DNA of 64,000 nucleotides from Microbacterium fluvii. Lineage in GTDB: Bacteria > Actinomycetota > Actinomycetes > Actinomycetales > Microbacteriaceae. A program made the translations under genes and the position numbers. This document shows, piece after piece, positions 9,027 to 18,500 of this stretch. How positions within the stretch are numbered: the first letter of the stretch is position 1; the number at the start of each line of letters is the position of its first letter. Under the pieces are notes generated by a model. The model saw only the letters and a program-made list of their open reading frames with translations, did not search any database and was not told the DNA's origin. The stretch is taken from the NCBI RefSeq assembly GCF_025515205.1, contig NZ_JAOPFX010000001.1, positions 310,001-374,000 on the forward strand, read 5' to 3'.

Positions 9027-9995
9027 ATGCCTCGCACACCGATCGATATCGTCCTGCCCGACCTCACCAGCATCCGCGCCGTCGTCACCGGCGCCAGCGA
9101 CGGGATGGGTCTGGTCATCGCCACCCGGCTCGCCGCGGCCGGCGCCACGCTGATCCTGCCCGTGCGTAACCGGACGAAGGGCGAGGCCGCCGTCGCGCGG
9201 ATCCGCGCGCAAGTCGCCGACGCGCGCGTCGAGCTGCGCGACCTCGACCTCTCGTCGCTGGCGTCGGTCGCCGCCCTGGGTGCCGAGCTCGTCGCCGAGG
9301 GCCGCCCGATCCACCTGCTCGTCAACAACGCGGGCGTCATGACCCCGCCCGAGCGCCAGACCACGGCCGACGGGTTCGAGCTGCAGTTCGGCACCAACCA
9401 CCTCGGCCACGTCGCCCTGGTCGCGCGCCTGCTGCCGCTGCTGCGGGCGGGGAGCGCCCGCGTGGTGTCGCAGGTGAGCATCGCGGCGAACCAGGGATCG
9501 ATCAACTGGAGCGACCTCGAGTGGACCCGCAGCTACGACGGCATGCGCGCCTACAGTCAGTCGAAGATCGCGCTGGGCCTGTTCGCCCTCGAACTCGACC
9601 GCCGCAGCCGCGCGCTCGGCTGGGGCATCTCGAGCGCGCTGTCGCACCCCGGCATCGCGCCCACGAGCCTGCTCGCGGCCCGCCCCGAGCTGGGTCGCGT
9701 CGACGAGACGGCGGGGCGCCGGATCATTCGGATGCTGTCAGCCCGCGGCATCCTCGTCGGCACCGTCGCGACCGCTGCGCTCCCCGCCCTCCTGGCCGCG
9801 ACGACCGCCGATGCCGGCGGCCGGTTCTTCGGGCCGAGCGGACCGGGGCACCTCGGCGGACGCCCGGCCGAGCAGAGGCTCTATTCGCGCCTGCGCAGCG
9901 CCGACGAGGCCGAGCGGGTCTGGCGCATGTCGGCCGAGCTGACCGGGCTGAGCCTCGACGGCACCGAGGGTCGCGGTGCGAGAATGGCGCGATGA
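9027..9995 (+). CDS. Short-chain dehydrogenase/reductase
   Basis: The product of 322 residues has the classical SDR signatures: cofactor loop TGASDGMG near residue 21, LLVNNAGVM, and the catalytic pair Tyr176 and Lys180 (YSQSK). The substrate is unknown. It lies 86 bases from the divergent MmyB-type regulator, a common regulator-target layout. GGAG lies just upstream of the ATG. Its TGA overlaps the ATG of the arr gene (ATGA), so the two are co-translated. The length is slightly above a basic SDR (about 250), which fits the protochlorophyllide-reductase-like or retinol-dehydrogenase-like subgroup. Confidence 0.9.
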   Translation: MPRTPIDIVLPDLTSIRAVVTGASDGMGLVIATRLAAAGATLILPVRNRTKGEAAVARIRAQVADARVELRDLDLSSLASVAALGAELVAEGRPIHLLVNNAGVMTPPERQTTADGFELQFGTNHLGHVALVARLLPLLRAGSARVVSQVSIAANQGSINWSDLEWTRSYDGMRAYSQSKIALGLFALELDRRSRALGWGISSALSHPGIAPTSLLAARPELGRVDETAGRRIIRMLSARGILVGTVATAALPALLAATTADAGGRFFGPSGPGHLGGRPAEQRLYSRLRSADEAERVWRMSAELTGLSLDGTEGRGARMAR

Positions 9996-10408
9996 CGCGA
10001 CTGGATGACGGCCCCTTCTTCCACGGCACGCGGGCAGTTCTGCAGGTCGGCGACCGGCTCACCGCCGGGCACCGGTCGAACTACCGCGACGAGGTCGTCA
10101 TGAACCACGTCTACTTCACTGCGCTGCGCGACGGCGCGGGCCTTGCCGCCGAGCTCGCCGTGCTGCTGGGGCCCGCGGATGCCGAGCCGCACGTCTACCG
10201 CGTCGAGCCGACCGGCGACTTCGAGAACGACCCGAACGTGACCGACAAGAAGTTCCCGGGCAACCCCACCCGCTCCTTCCGCACGAGCGAGCCGCTGGTG
10301 GTCGTCGAAGAGGTCGTCGGCTGGACGCGGCTGACGCCCGCGGCGCTCGCCGAGTGGGCGACGCGGCTGGCCGCCCTGCACGAGAGCAACGCCGAGATCA
10401 TCAACTGA
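9992..10408 (+). CDS. arr: NAD+-rifampin ADP-ribosyltransferase (Arr)
   Basis: The 138-residue product matches Arr along its whole length. It has FFHGTRA near the N-terminus (His in the NAD pocket), HVYFTA, the [20 protein letters not shown] block and [11 protein letters not shown]. Arr enzymes move ADP-ribose from NAD+ to the ansa-bridge hydroxyl of rifamycins and so inactivate them; intrinsic copies are common in soil actinobacteria. The length is normal for the family (about 140). The start overlaps the stop of the SDR gene by four bases. Nothing suggests a recent mobile origin: there is no integron or insertion sequence nearby and the base composition matches the flanks. Confidence 0.93.
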   Translation: MTRLDDGPFFHGTRAVLQVGDRLTAGHRSNYRDEVVMNHVYFTALRDGAGLAAELAVLLGPADAEPHVYRVEPTGDFENDPNVTDKKFPGNPTRSFRTSEPLVVVEEVVGWTRLTPAALAEWATRLAALHESNAEIIN

Positions 10409-10425
10409 GCGGCGCGGGCTCGGGC

Positions 10426-11133
10426 TCAGCCGCGCGACGTCGCGTTGACGCTGCCGGAGCGCTCCTGACCGCTCAGGCCCGCGATGGCCGCCATCATCCG
10501 CTCGGTGATCTCGCGCCGCGCCCTGCCGTCGGGAACGCCCTCGAGGTCGGCAAGGTCGAGGGCTTCGCCGAAGCGCACCTCGAGGCGCGGCCTGCCCAGC
10601 AGATGGCTCAACGGCGTGGTCGTGCCGGTGCCGATGAGCCCCACCGGCACGATCACCGCGCCCGTGTCGCGGGCCATCCACGCTGCTCCGCCATGGCCGT
10701 CGTGCAGCATCCCGTCGCGTGAGCGGGTGCCCTCGGGGAACACCGCGAACACGCTGCCGGCGCGAAGGATGCTGCTGCCCGCGTCGAGCGCCGCCCGGGC
10801 GTCGCGGCCGGTCGCCCGGTGCACCGGCACACCGCCGATCGACGTGAAGAACCAGCGTCGGAAGCGGCCGAGCACGCCGGAGCCCGTGAAGAACGACGCC
10901 TTGATGAGGAACTGCACGGGGCGTGCCGCGGAGGTCGGGATGATCACCGTGTCGAGCGCCGACAGGTGGTTGCTCGCCAGCAGCACCGGCCCGTGCGCCG
11001 GGATGTTCTCGCGGCCGACGATGCGCGGTCGGTAGAGAACCCAGAAGAGCGGCCGCAGCACCGCCCGCCCGATGAAGTAGACGGCGCCCGGTCGCGGAGC
11101 CCTGGTGGGGCTCGCCTGGTCAGTCGCGGTCAC
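10426..11133 (-). CDS. 1-acyl-sn-glycerol-3-phosphate acyltransferase (PlsC family)
   Basis: The 235-residue product has both PlsC signatures: the catalytic HxxxxD (His56 to Asp61 in NHLSALD) and the substrate-binding PEGTRSR block near residue 133. It acylates lysophosphatidate or a related acceptor at the inner membrane in phospholipid synthesis. One hydrophobic N-terminal stretch (about 17-34) may dip into the membrane. The GTG start at 11133 is six bases after TAGGGT (reverse strand), so the mRNA is likely leaderless. Several paralogues are usual in actinobacteria, so the exact acceptor is open. It converges with arr. Confidence 0.9.
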   Translation of the reverse strand: MTATDQASPTRAPRPGAVYFIGRAVLRPLFWVLYRPRIVGRENIPAHGPVLLASNHLSALDTVIIPTSAARPVQFLIKASFFTGSGVLGRFRRWFFTSIGGVPVHRATGRDARAALDAGSSILRAGSVFAVFPEGTRSRDGMLHDGHGGAAWMARDTGAVIVPVGLIGTGTTTPLSHLLGRPRLEVRFGEALDLADLEGVPDGRARREITERMMAAIAGLSGQERSGSVNATSRG

Positions 11134-11139
11134 TTCGCC

Positions 11140-11145
11140 ACCCTA
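11140..11145 (-). promoter_or_regulatory. Predicted -10 element (TAGGGT) for the PlsC-family gene
   Basis: TAGGGT on the minus strand ends six bases before the GTG start at 11133. This spacing puts the expected transcript start at or next to the start codon. Confidence 0.45.
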
Positions 11146-11198
11146 TCCGCCGTCTACGACCCGCCTGCGCGCGGTCCGGCTGATTCTCGTGACGCGGC

Positions 11199-11594
11199 TC
11201 AGGCCGCCATCGCCAGCTCGCCCATCCCCAGGGCGATGAGCAGCGACAGCACCGACAGCACCACCGACACCGGCACCATCACGGCGCGCTCCGGCTTGCT
11301 CGGCGAGATCGCGTTCATCACGATGCCGATCACGAAGTAGGCGAAGATCACCCACATCGCCACCTCTGAGAACGGCGCCGGAAAGACGTCGACGGCGCCG
11401 ACGCGGTCCCACGCGATGAGGTCGATCAGGGCGTAGATCACGATCGACACCGCGCTGCCGATGCGCAGCCGCGCGGGCAGCACGCGGTGGCCGCCGCCCC
11501 ACGCGAACCGGCCGAGCGGCGCGCCCAGGGCCAGTGCCAGCTGGAACACGGCGAGCAGGGCGAGCATCACGGTCAGCGCCAGCGCGAAAGGCAT
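11199..11594 (-). CDS. Four-helix membrane protein of unknown function
   Basis: The 131-residue product is almost all hydrophobic, with four segments at about 2-24, 45-64, 77-98 and 105-128. No family name is evident. The ATG at 11594 lies seven bases after TACGGT (minus-strand -10 candidate at 11602-11607), so it is probably read from a leaderless message. The longer open frame upstream was rejected because it runs into the 3' end of the epimerase gene and is Arg/Pro/Ser-rich, as expected of an untranslated frame in GC-rich DNA. It sits 22 bases downstream of that epimerase on the same strand. Confidence 0.65.
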   Translation of the reverse strand: MPFALALTVMLALLAVFQLALALGAPLGRFAWGGGHRVLPARLRIGSAVSIVIYALIDLIAWDRVGAVDVFPAPFSEVAMWVIFAYFVIGIVMNAISPSKPERAVMVPVSVVLSVLSLLIALGMGELAMAA

Positions 11595-11601
11595 GGCTCT
11601 C

Positions 11602-11607
11602 ACCGTA
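11602..11607 (-). promoter_or_regulatory. Predicted -10 element (TACGGT)
   Basis: TACGGT on the minus strand ends seven bases before the ATG at 11594, matching the leaderless pattern seen elsewhere in the window. It lies just before the stop of the upstream gene. Confidence 0.35.
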
Positions 11608-11616
11608 GCGGGGCTG

Positions 11617-12582
11617 CTATCGAACGGCGGCGAGCACTTCGTGTTCTTCGGCCGGCGTGAGCCCGGCGCGGCGGGGCCGGTCGATGCCGCGCGCGATCTC
11701 GTCGGCGAGGGCGCGGGTGAGCGTGTCGGCGAGCGGGCAGAGGGTGCCGCCGGTGGCGAGAAAGGCGGATCCGTCGCGCTGCGCGAACCCCGCATCCTCG
11801 ATCGGCAGCCAGAGCGGCAGCGAGCGCGGGCCCGCCCAGTAGTTCACGCCGCGGGCGAGCAGTGCGTCGTCGTCGACGGCGACCAGCTCGCCGTCGAAGC
11901 CCGTCACGTCGCGGACGGCGTCGAGGAAATCGTGCATCGTGTGCACGGCGCCGACCGCGTTGACGACGCCGGTGAGGGGGATGCTGCCCGCCCGTGTGAT
12001 CCACTGCGCGAGGTCGGCGACATCGATGACCTGCACGCAGCGCTGCTCCGTCGCGGGGATCAGCACCTCGCCGCCGCGGTGGAACCGCGCGGGCCAGTAG
12101 CCGAACCGGTCGCTCGGATCGCCGGGGCCGACGATGAGACCGGGCCGGGCGATCAGCAACCGGTCGCCGAGGCGGGTGGCCGACGCTCGCTCCGCGGCGA
12201 CCTTCGCGTCGGGGTAGTCGACGAGATCGCGCGGCTCGACGAGCTCTGCTGCCTCATTTGCGCCCGGCGTGCTGTTGTCGGCGTACACCGACACGGTCGA
12301 GACGAGGGTCCAGTGGGCTGCGCTGTTGGCTAGAGCATCGACGGCGGGTTCGACGAGCCCCGGCTGGTACGCGAACTCGACCACTTCGTCCCACTCACGC
12401 GCTTGCACGCCGTCGTATGCGCCGGGCTCGAGCCGATCCCCGCGCACGAGCTCAACCCCGTGGGGCACGTCGCCCGAAGTGCCGCGCGCGAGGCACGTCA
12501 CCTCGGCCCCGCTGTCGCGTGCCGCCCGAGCGACCTCGCGCCCGAGCCACCCCGTGCCGCCCAGCAGAAGAACGCGCCTCAT
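11617..12582 (-). CDS. NAD-dependent epimerase/dehydratase family protein
   Basis: The 321-residue product opens with the Rossmann motif GGTGWLGREVA and follows the extended-SDR plan: ARGTSGDVPHGVELVRGDR, a STVSVYAD segment carrying the catalytic Ser/Tyr region, LLIARPGLIVGPGDPSDRFGYW, and a C-terminal substrate domain. It resembles actinobacterial reductases of the isoflavone- or anthocyanidin-reductase type rather than sugar epimerases proper. The substrate is unknown. The start at 12582 follows TTAGCT by seven bases on the minus strand. The defence island begins just upstream of this start, so this is the last ordinary chromosomal gene on the left side. Confidence 0.87.
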   Translation of the reverse strand: MRRVLLLGGTGWLGREVARAARDSGAEVTCLARGTSGDVPHGVELVRGDRLEPGAYDGVQAREWDEVVEFAYQPGLVEPAVDALANSAAHWTLVSTVSVYADNSTPGANEAAELVEPRDLVDYPDAKVAAERASATRLGDRLLIARPGLIVGPGDPSDRFGYWPARFHRGGEVLIPATEQRCVQVIDVADLAQWITRAGSIPLTGVVNAVGAVHTMHDFLDAVRDVTGFDGELVAVDDDALLARGVNYWAGPRSLPLWLPIEDAGFAQRDGSAFLATGGTLCPLADTLTRALADEIARGIDRPRRAGLTPAEEHEVLAAVR

Positions 12583-12852
12583 GCGTGCCAGCTAACCGGG
12601 GATCGATCGCGAGTGTGGCCCCCTTCGCTGTCGGCGGAACCAGGTGTTGCAAAGGCTTGCGCTGGGTTCGCGGCCAGGCGTCGTCTTCCTACCCGAAACG
12701 CTGCCCCTATGGAACCGAGTACCCCGGCGCTGCTCGTGCTGGAGGCTGGCGTCAGCCACAAGCGGGTCCGTGACATCCGCCGCGATCTGTACGGGAGGGC
12801 CGGGTGGCGTCGAAGCGTCATCCCGCTGACACCTGGTGGCTTGCATGGGCCA

Positions 12853-12858
12853 TATGCT
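12853..12858 (+). promoter_or_regulatory. Predicted -10 element (TATGCT)
   Basis: TATGCT ends six bases before the ATG at 12865 and supports that start over the long upstream frame. No ribosome site is visible, which fits a leaderless transcript. Confidence 0.45.
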
Positions 12859-12864
12859 CCTTCC

Positions 12865-13524
12865 ATGGGGGACGAACAACGTTCAGTGCGTGTGAGCGCA
12901 ATCGCGCGTGTCCTCGGCGCCCTCATCGCGGGCGGATTGCTGTTTGGCCTGGGCAAGGTCTCCGGGTCCCCCAGCGACTGGTGGGGCGACTGGTTGCGGT
13001 CGCCCGGTTTCGCCGGGATCGCCGCCGTTAGTGCCGCCGTTATCGCCTACGTGGCAGCCACCCTCACCGCCCGTTCCCAGCGTGATCAGTCCGAGAAGGA
13101 CCGCGCCGAGCGGGTCAGATCTGAGAGAAAGTCCCAGTGGTGGTCGCGGGCGCAGTGGGCTCTCGACCTCATGAAGGAGTCTGATCCGGCTGCTCGGGAA
13201 ATGGGCTTGCGATTTCTAGCCGCGCTCGCGCGGAGCGAGTGGGCTGGAGAACACGAGGGGGACATCGTCGCCGCGGCAAGCGGCGAGGCTCTCGACGCCA
13301 AGCGGGAACCGTCTTCGGTCGTGGCGCTCCGGCTTCTTCGCACAGGCGCTACACCGGCTGAGCGCCGGAACGGGGCTGAGATCCTGACAGCGCTCTTGCA
13401 GAGTGGCGTCGTTGCCGACGAGCTTGGGCCGGACGAAGCCGTTGCAGCGGCATCGGCGATCGCGACCTGGTTCGCCTCCGAAGGCGATCAATCCAACGTG
13501 TCTAGCGAACAGCCGTCAGAATGA
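12865..13524 (+). CDS. Membrane protein with cytosolic helical domain, unknown function
   Basis: The 219-residue product has two transmembrane segments, at about 12-31 (VLGALIAGGLLFGLG) and 47-68 (GFAGIAAVSAAVIAYVAATL). A charged helical stretch (QRDQSEKDRAERVRSERKSQ) and a helical domain to about 190 follow, with an acidic tail. The first segment and a basic juxtamembrane region suggest that the large C-terminal part faces the cytosol. I do not recognise the family. The ATG at 12865 is preferred: TATGCT ends six bases upstream, while the frame 5' of it overlaps unrelated sequence. The next gene begins 25 bases downstream on the same strand and is probably co-transcribed. Codon use is less GC-biased than the flanks. 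Confidence 0.75.
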   Translation: MGDEQRSVRVSAIARVLGALIAGGLLFGLGKVSGSPSDWWGDWLRSPGFAGIAAVSAAVIAYVAATLTARSQRDQSEKDRAERVRSERKSQWWSRAQWALDLMKESDPAAREMGLRFLAALARSEWAGEHEGDIVAAASGEALDAKREPSSVVALRLLRTGATPAERRNGAEILTALLQSGVVADELGPDEAVAAASAIATWFASEGDQSNVSSEQPSE

Positions 13525-13549
13525 TTGAGAATGGAAGCGTGGAGGGGTC

Positions 13550-14044
13550 GTGAAATCAGCTCTGCGAAACAAGCGGGTTAGCCGAAAGTCCGGAAAGTCG
13601 TCCGACGCTGGCAGAGTCGAATCAAAGACTGGTCAGGACGGTCAGGCGCGTGTCCACCCGAAACCGCGAATGGTCGGGGGTGCCCTCACCGCTGGCAAGA
13701 AAGCCAGTGCGCCTAAGGCAGTATCCACCGCAGCGCCGGGTATGCAGATTGTGGACGCCGCCGTACTTGCTCAACTGATCGGAAAAGCAGCCACATCCAA
13801 ACTGGCTGCCTCGGGGCAGCGACGCAGTGAGGCTCTTGTGGGCCAGTTGAAGACAGCGGGCCCAAATGATGTCGACTTCGTCATCGACGGCATGCCTGTC
13901 CAAGTGAAGTTCTACTCCAAGAGCGGGCGCGAGGTCACTCCGCCGGAACGTGCCGCGGCGGCGCAGGCACGCGTGTCGGCGGATGAGAAGCGCGGGCTTG
14001 AGACACCCGCTTGGATCAAAGAGCTCTCAAGCGGCGAGGGTTAG
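13550..14044 (+). CDS. Small protein with PD-(D/E)XK nuclease-like motif
   Basis: The 164-residue product begins with a Lys/Arg-rich, low-complexity stretch of about 65 residues. A compact C-terminal domain follows. That domain reads ASGQRRSEALVGQL, then GPNDVDFVIDGMPVQVKFYS: a helix with Glu, then Asp in VDFVI, a beta turn, and QVK. This order (E, D, QxK) is the core of the PD-(D/E)XK fold as found in Mrr-type and toxin nucleases. The call is pattern-based inference; the family is not recognised. The GTG start at 13550 has GGAGGGG two bases upstream. It sits 25 bases after the membrane protein gene and converges with the Shedu gene, so the two genes look like one unit. Confidence 0.65.
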   Translation: MKSALRNKRVSRKSGKSSDAGRVESKTGQDGQARVHPKPRMVGGALTAGKKASAPKAVSTAAPGMQIVDAAVLAQLIGKAATSKLAASGQRRSEALVGQLKTAGPNDVDFVIDGMPVQVKFYSKSGREVTPPERAAAAQARVSADEKRGLETPAWIKELSSGEG

Positions 14045-14183
14045 GGGAGGGGAGCTTTCTGCTCGGGTGAGTTCAGGCTGGTATACAGCTGGATTTCGAC
14101 CGTTCTCAGACCACCAGGCCTCCCTCCGCGTCTGTCCACTTTCTGACCTGCGTAAGCACCACCGTTGGTCAGGCGACGAAGAA

Positions 14184-15479
14184 TCACGAAGCCTCGTCTG
14201 AAGCATCCCTGCGATCGAACTCCTCCAACAGGTCGTCGTGCCTGACGGGGTGCGCAGTAGATCCCAGCAAGGGCATTGTCGGCGTGAGCTGAGGCAGATT
14301 ATCGCGGGCGAAGTCAGTCCCGTGAATTGGGGCCCCGTCCGCGTTCCGGGTGGCTCGAAGGAGCCAATCCCACGAGTGGACGGCAATTCGGGAGTTCTCG
14401 TCGGAGAGCGCTCGCGAAGCCACCCGCTCCGCCGACGGATCGTCTCTTCCAATAACTACAAGCCCTGGTGCGCGATTGGTGAGACCGAAGAGTCCTAACT
14501 CGGTCTGCGCGTACGCGACGTTGGTCGTGAGCCACTCGCGCCAGTCGTTGATCTGTCCGACGGCGTGCCGAGTCGGCGTCGATAGCGAACCATCCCGGTT
14601 CAGGATCCTGTGTCGTGTGGCCTCAATCTCCACGGTTACCCACTGCGGCCCGACGCTGTTGAGTCCGAGGATTAGGAAGTCCGGAACCAGCTCCCCGCCG
14701 AGTCGCGGCTTGGGCACAACGTAAGTTCTCCACCCACCGACCACTGTCCGCGCGAGGAGCTGAGGGTACTGGGTCAGCACACGCTGAAGAGGCTCCTCCC
14801 GGTGCTCGCCAGCCTCCAAGAGTTCCTCGAGCGCCCGAATCCCCTCCGGAGGAGGCTGCAGCGCCGTCAGCTCATACTCGGATAGTCGGGCGTAGTTCGC
14901 GAAGTTGGTTGATCTCGAGGTCGTGGCGTTGCGGATCCGGGCGTCGACGGTGCGCTCCTGAGCTTCGTAGCCTTCTGACCCAAACCGAGCAACCACGTTG
15001 AGATGGTTCGGCCAGGCGCTTCGGGCGGGATGGCGGCGCATAATCACGCGGCCATCGCTTCGGATGCTACTTATGACCCGGTGGTCCCCACCTGCCCATC
15101 CCGGGCTCGTCACGATATCGCCAGGCTCCGGCTGAAGGCTCCGAAGTCCGCGAACCGTCATTACCATGTATCGTGCCGCGAACCACGCCGACACCTCCGC
15201 CTTTGTTCCAGTGATGAGGTGAGTGGTGGGTTCGAGACCGAGCTCCTCCTCTATCTCGGAGAGCACCTCGGGGATCTCTCTCGCGGGAGTCATCGTCTCA
15301 AGCAAAGCGGTTGACATGTTGGATCGCAGTATTGCCGCGGCGACCGGAGCCGGGGCCTGGGACGGAAGGTCGATGCCTAGCGCTTCGGCCAACGCCCGTT
15401 GCGTGTCCGTCGGCCCGCTCACGAGGGCGTCAAGTTTGTCGGCGATGAGCTTCCACTGCGGGATGGACTCAGCCGGCAT
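14184..15479 (-). CDS. sduA: Shedu-type anti-phage nuclease, SduA (DUF4263)
   Basis: The 431-residue product has a variable N-terminal half and a C-terminal DUF4263-like nuclease domain from about residue 230. Recognisable blocks are the EEPLQRVLTQYPQLLA opening, VPKPRLGGELVPDFLILG with the active-site Asp, QWVTVEIEATR as the E-x-(E/K) strand, HAVGQINDWREWL, and GLVVIGR. Shedu proteins act as single-gene anti-phage nucleases. The last active-site position reads Glu-Ile-Glu rather than E-x-K, a variant I believe occurs in this domain. The ATG at 15479 is chosen; a TTG at 15536 in the same frame lacks a ribosome site. The stop of hsdR lies 83 bases upstream, so the gene is probably read with the restriction operon. 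Confidence 0.82.
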   Translation of the reverse strand: MPAESIPQWKLIADKLDALVSGPTDTQRALAEALGIDLPSQAPAPVAAAILRSNMSTALLETMTPAREIPEVLSEIEEELGLEPTTHLITGTKAEVSAWFAARYMVMTVRGLRSLQPEPGDIVTSPGWAGGDHRVISSIRSDGRVIMRRHPARSAWPNHLNVVARFGSEGYEAQERTVDARIRNATTSRSTNFANYARLSEYELTALQPPPEGIRALEELLEAGEHREEPLQRVLTQYPQLLARTVVGGWRTYVVPKPRLGGELVPDFLILGLNSVGPQWVTVEIEATRHRILNRDGSLSTPTRHAVGQINDWREWLTTNVAYAQTELGLFGLTNRAPGLVVIGRDDPSAERVASRALSDENSRIAVHSWDWLLRATRNADGAPIHGTDFARDNLPQLTPTMPLLGSTAHPVRHDDLLEEFDRRDASDEAS

Positions 15480-15562
15480 GGCGGGTGTTCTCTGCTCGTG
15501 CAGTCGCGTGCGACCCGCTGCGATTATTGCTTGCAAAGTCGGCCACGCGAATCCGCCGACCG

Positions 15563-18500
15563 TCAGCCATGTGAGACTTCTCTGTCCCTCAGGTACTCAT
15601 AGAGCATCGCCGGCAGCGCCTTCCCAAGTTCGGCGAACAGCCCGCTGTCGTTGAAAAGGGCGTCGATGAACGCAGGGGTCTCGTCTCTCACGCCGAGTAG
15701 AGCCTTTGTGAAGGCCTTCGGGAGCGCCGGGGATTCCGCGAACTGTTGTGGGCTATTGGCCGCCGCCTGGTTCGCGAGCTCCACATCCAGCGCGAGCTTG
15801 CCGACGATGTGGGTCATCTGCAGGTCGATGACGCCGACGCCGTGCTTGTCGCCGAGGCGTTCGTTGAGCTTCTGGATGATCTCTTCGAGCGCCGAGCGAT
15901 ACTTCTCATGGATCGCGCCTGATCCGATTGCGGCGATCGGATCCAAGCCTGGCCCCTGCTCGAGGTTGAGCTTGACCGCTTCGCCGGGGTTGATCTTGTA
16001 CCCGACGAGCTGCACCTGCGAGATGTCGACCGGTTCGATGTAAGTCGCGGTGGACAGCTGCGGAAGGATACGGCGGAAGAAGTAGTGCCGGCGGGGCAGG
16101 TCGGTGTCTTCGAGGTTGCGGGCCTGGGAGATGAAGTCGTAGAACTTCACGAACTGGCCAGCATCCGCCTTGAACAGCTTCAACTCGTCCTGCTCAGCCT
16201 TGTCATCATCTAGGACCGCGGCGACCCACCGCTTTGAGAACCGATCTACCGCCGGCGCCGTGGCTGCCGACACCTTCGAGTTCGCGTTCACCCCACCGGC
16301 CAAGGCCGCGTCGAACGCCTGCTCCACCTCGGACATGTCGTAGATCCCCGAGCCGTCGAGCTTGCCGACGAGGTCGTAGATGAGGTTCGGGTCAGTCGTC
16401 GCGGTCAGCATCGCCTTCCGGTAGTAGGGCAGAAACGCGTCCAGCACCTCCTGGGGCTCATTGACGAAGTCGAGCACGAACGTCTTGCCCTTGCCCGGGT
16501 AGGTGCGGTTCAGCCGGGACAGGGTCTGCACTGCCTGCACGCCGCCGAGCTTCTTGTCGACGTACATCGCGACCAGGCGGGGCTGGTCGAACCCGGTCTG
16601 GAACTTCTCCGCCACGATCATCACGTTGTACGTCGCCGGCTTGAACGCCTCCGCGAGATCCGACGGCACCCCCGGGTTCTGAGTCCGCTCCGTCAGCCCC
16701 TCACCAACATCATCCGGGTCCTCGACAGTGCCGGAGAACGCAACCAGCGACCGCACACCCAACACGCCCGCATCCGAGATGTACTTGTCGAGGTACTTCT
16801 TCCAGCGCACAGCCTCGACACGCGACCCGGTAACGACCATCGCCTTCGCCTTGCCATCCAGCAGGGGCTGCACGAAGGTGCGGAAGTGGTCGACGACAAT
16901 CTTCGCCTTCTGGCTGATGTTCGTCGGATGCAGCCTCACATACTGCACCAGCGCCTTCACCGCGGTCGACTCGTCAACCTCCCCGGCACCGTCGTATTCC
17001 GAATCGGGATGCTGCAGCTTCCAGGCCACCTTGTACGGGGTGTAGTTCTGCAGCACGTCGAGGATGAACTGCTCCTCGATCGCCTGCTGCATCGAATACA
17101 GGTCGAAGGGCTCCGGCAGATCGCCACCCTCCGGCACCCGCCCGAACAGTTCCAGGGTCTTCGCCTTCGGGGTGGCGGTGAAGGCGAAGTAGGAGATGTT
17201 CGGGGCTGAGGCGGTGACCTCCATCGCCCACTGCAGGTACGCTTCCGAATCGATCGGGGCACCCTCAGCGACCGCGGCCTGCTCGTCCGGGGACAGCACC
17301 TTCGTCAACGCCCCCGCGGTCGACCCGGTCTGCGACGAGTGGGCCTCGTCGGCGATCACCGCGAACCGGCGCCCCTGCAGCTCGGGCAGGGTCTGGATCG
17401 CGGTGATCAGCGCCTCGAACGACTGGATCGTCACGATCACGATGTTCTTGCCACTGGTCAGCGCGGCGGCGAGCTGCTTCGACTTCGCCTCGCCCGCATC
17501 CTTCGTGATCGACTGCACCACCCCCGCCTGCTTCTCGAACTGGCTGATCGCGTCCTGTAGCTGCTTGTCCAGCACCGTCCGGTCGGTGACCACCACGACC
17601 GTGTCGAACACCCGCGCGTTCGCCTCGTCGTGGAGCTGGGAGAGGCGGTGCGCGAGCCACGAGATCGAGTTCGTCTTCCCCGATCCCGCCGAGTGCTGCA
17701 CCAGGTACCGGTTCCCCGGCCCTTCCACCCGAGCAGATTCGACCAGTCGGGTGACGGCCCGCCACTGGTGGTATCGCGGGAACAGCACCTTCTCCGTCTT
17801 GGTCTTCTTTCCCGTGTCGGGGTCGACATCGACCTCGACCTGCAGGTGCACGAACGACCCCAGCAACTGCAGCCAGGTATCGCGCTGCAGGATCTCCTCC
17901 CAGAAGTACGACGAGGCGGACCCGTCCGGGTTCACCGGGTTGCCCGCACCCTCGGCGGCGCCCTTGTTGAACGGCAAGAACCGGGTCGCGGCGCCGGCGA
18001 GCTTCGTCGTCATCCGCACCTCGGAGTTCGACACCACGAAGTGCACGAGCGACCGCTTCGCGAACGCGAACAACGGCTCACCCGCCGGTGACCGGTCGAA
18101 CCGGTACTGGTCCACCGCGTTCCCGATCGGCTGCGTGAAGTCGGTCTTCACCTCGACCGTCGCGACCGGGATGCCGTTCACGAACAGCACCAGATCCAAC
18201 GCCTTGTTCGGATGCTTCGCCGAGTAGTGCACCTGACGCATCACCCGCACCCGCATCTTCGCGTACGCCTCGAGCGTTTCCGGGTTCTGCGTGGTCGCCG
18301 GCCGGAACTGCGCCAACCGGAACTTCACCGCACCGCCATGAAGCGGCACCATCGAGAACCCTTCATGCAGGATCCGGATCGTGCCACCGTTCTTCAACGG
18401 GTCCAGATCCAGCGACTTCGCCAGGCGATTCAGGATGCTGGCGCCCGCGGCCGTGCGCTGCGCGTCGGTGTCGCCGGGGCGCACGACCTTCGCGAACTCA

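Noticed and set aside
12403..12864. N-terminal extension of the membrane protein gene at 12865
   Set aside because: The added residues overlap the divergent epimerase gene and its promoter, and have Pro/Arg-rich, unpatterned composition. TATGCT at the right distance supports the later ATG.
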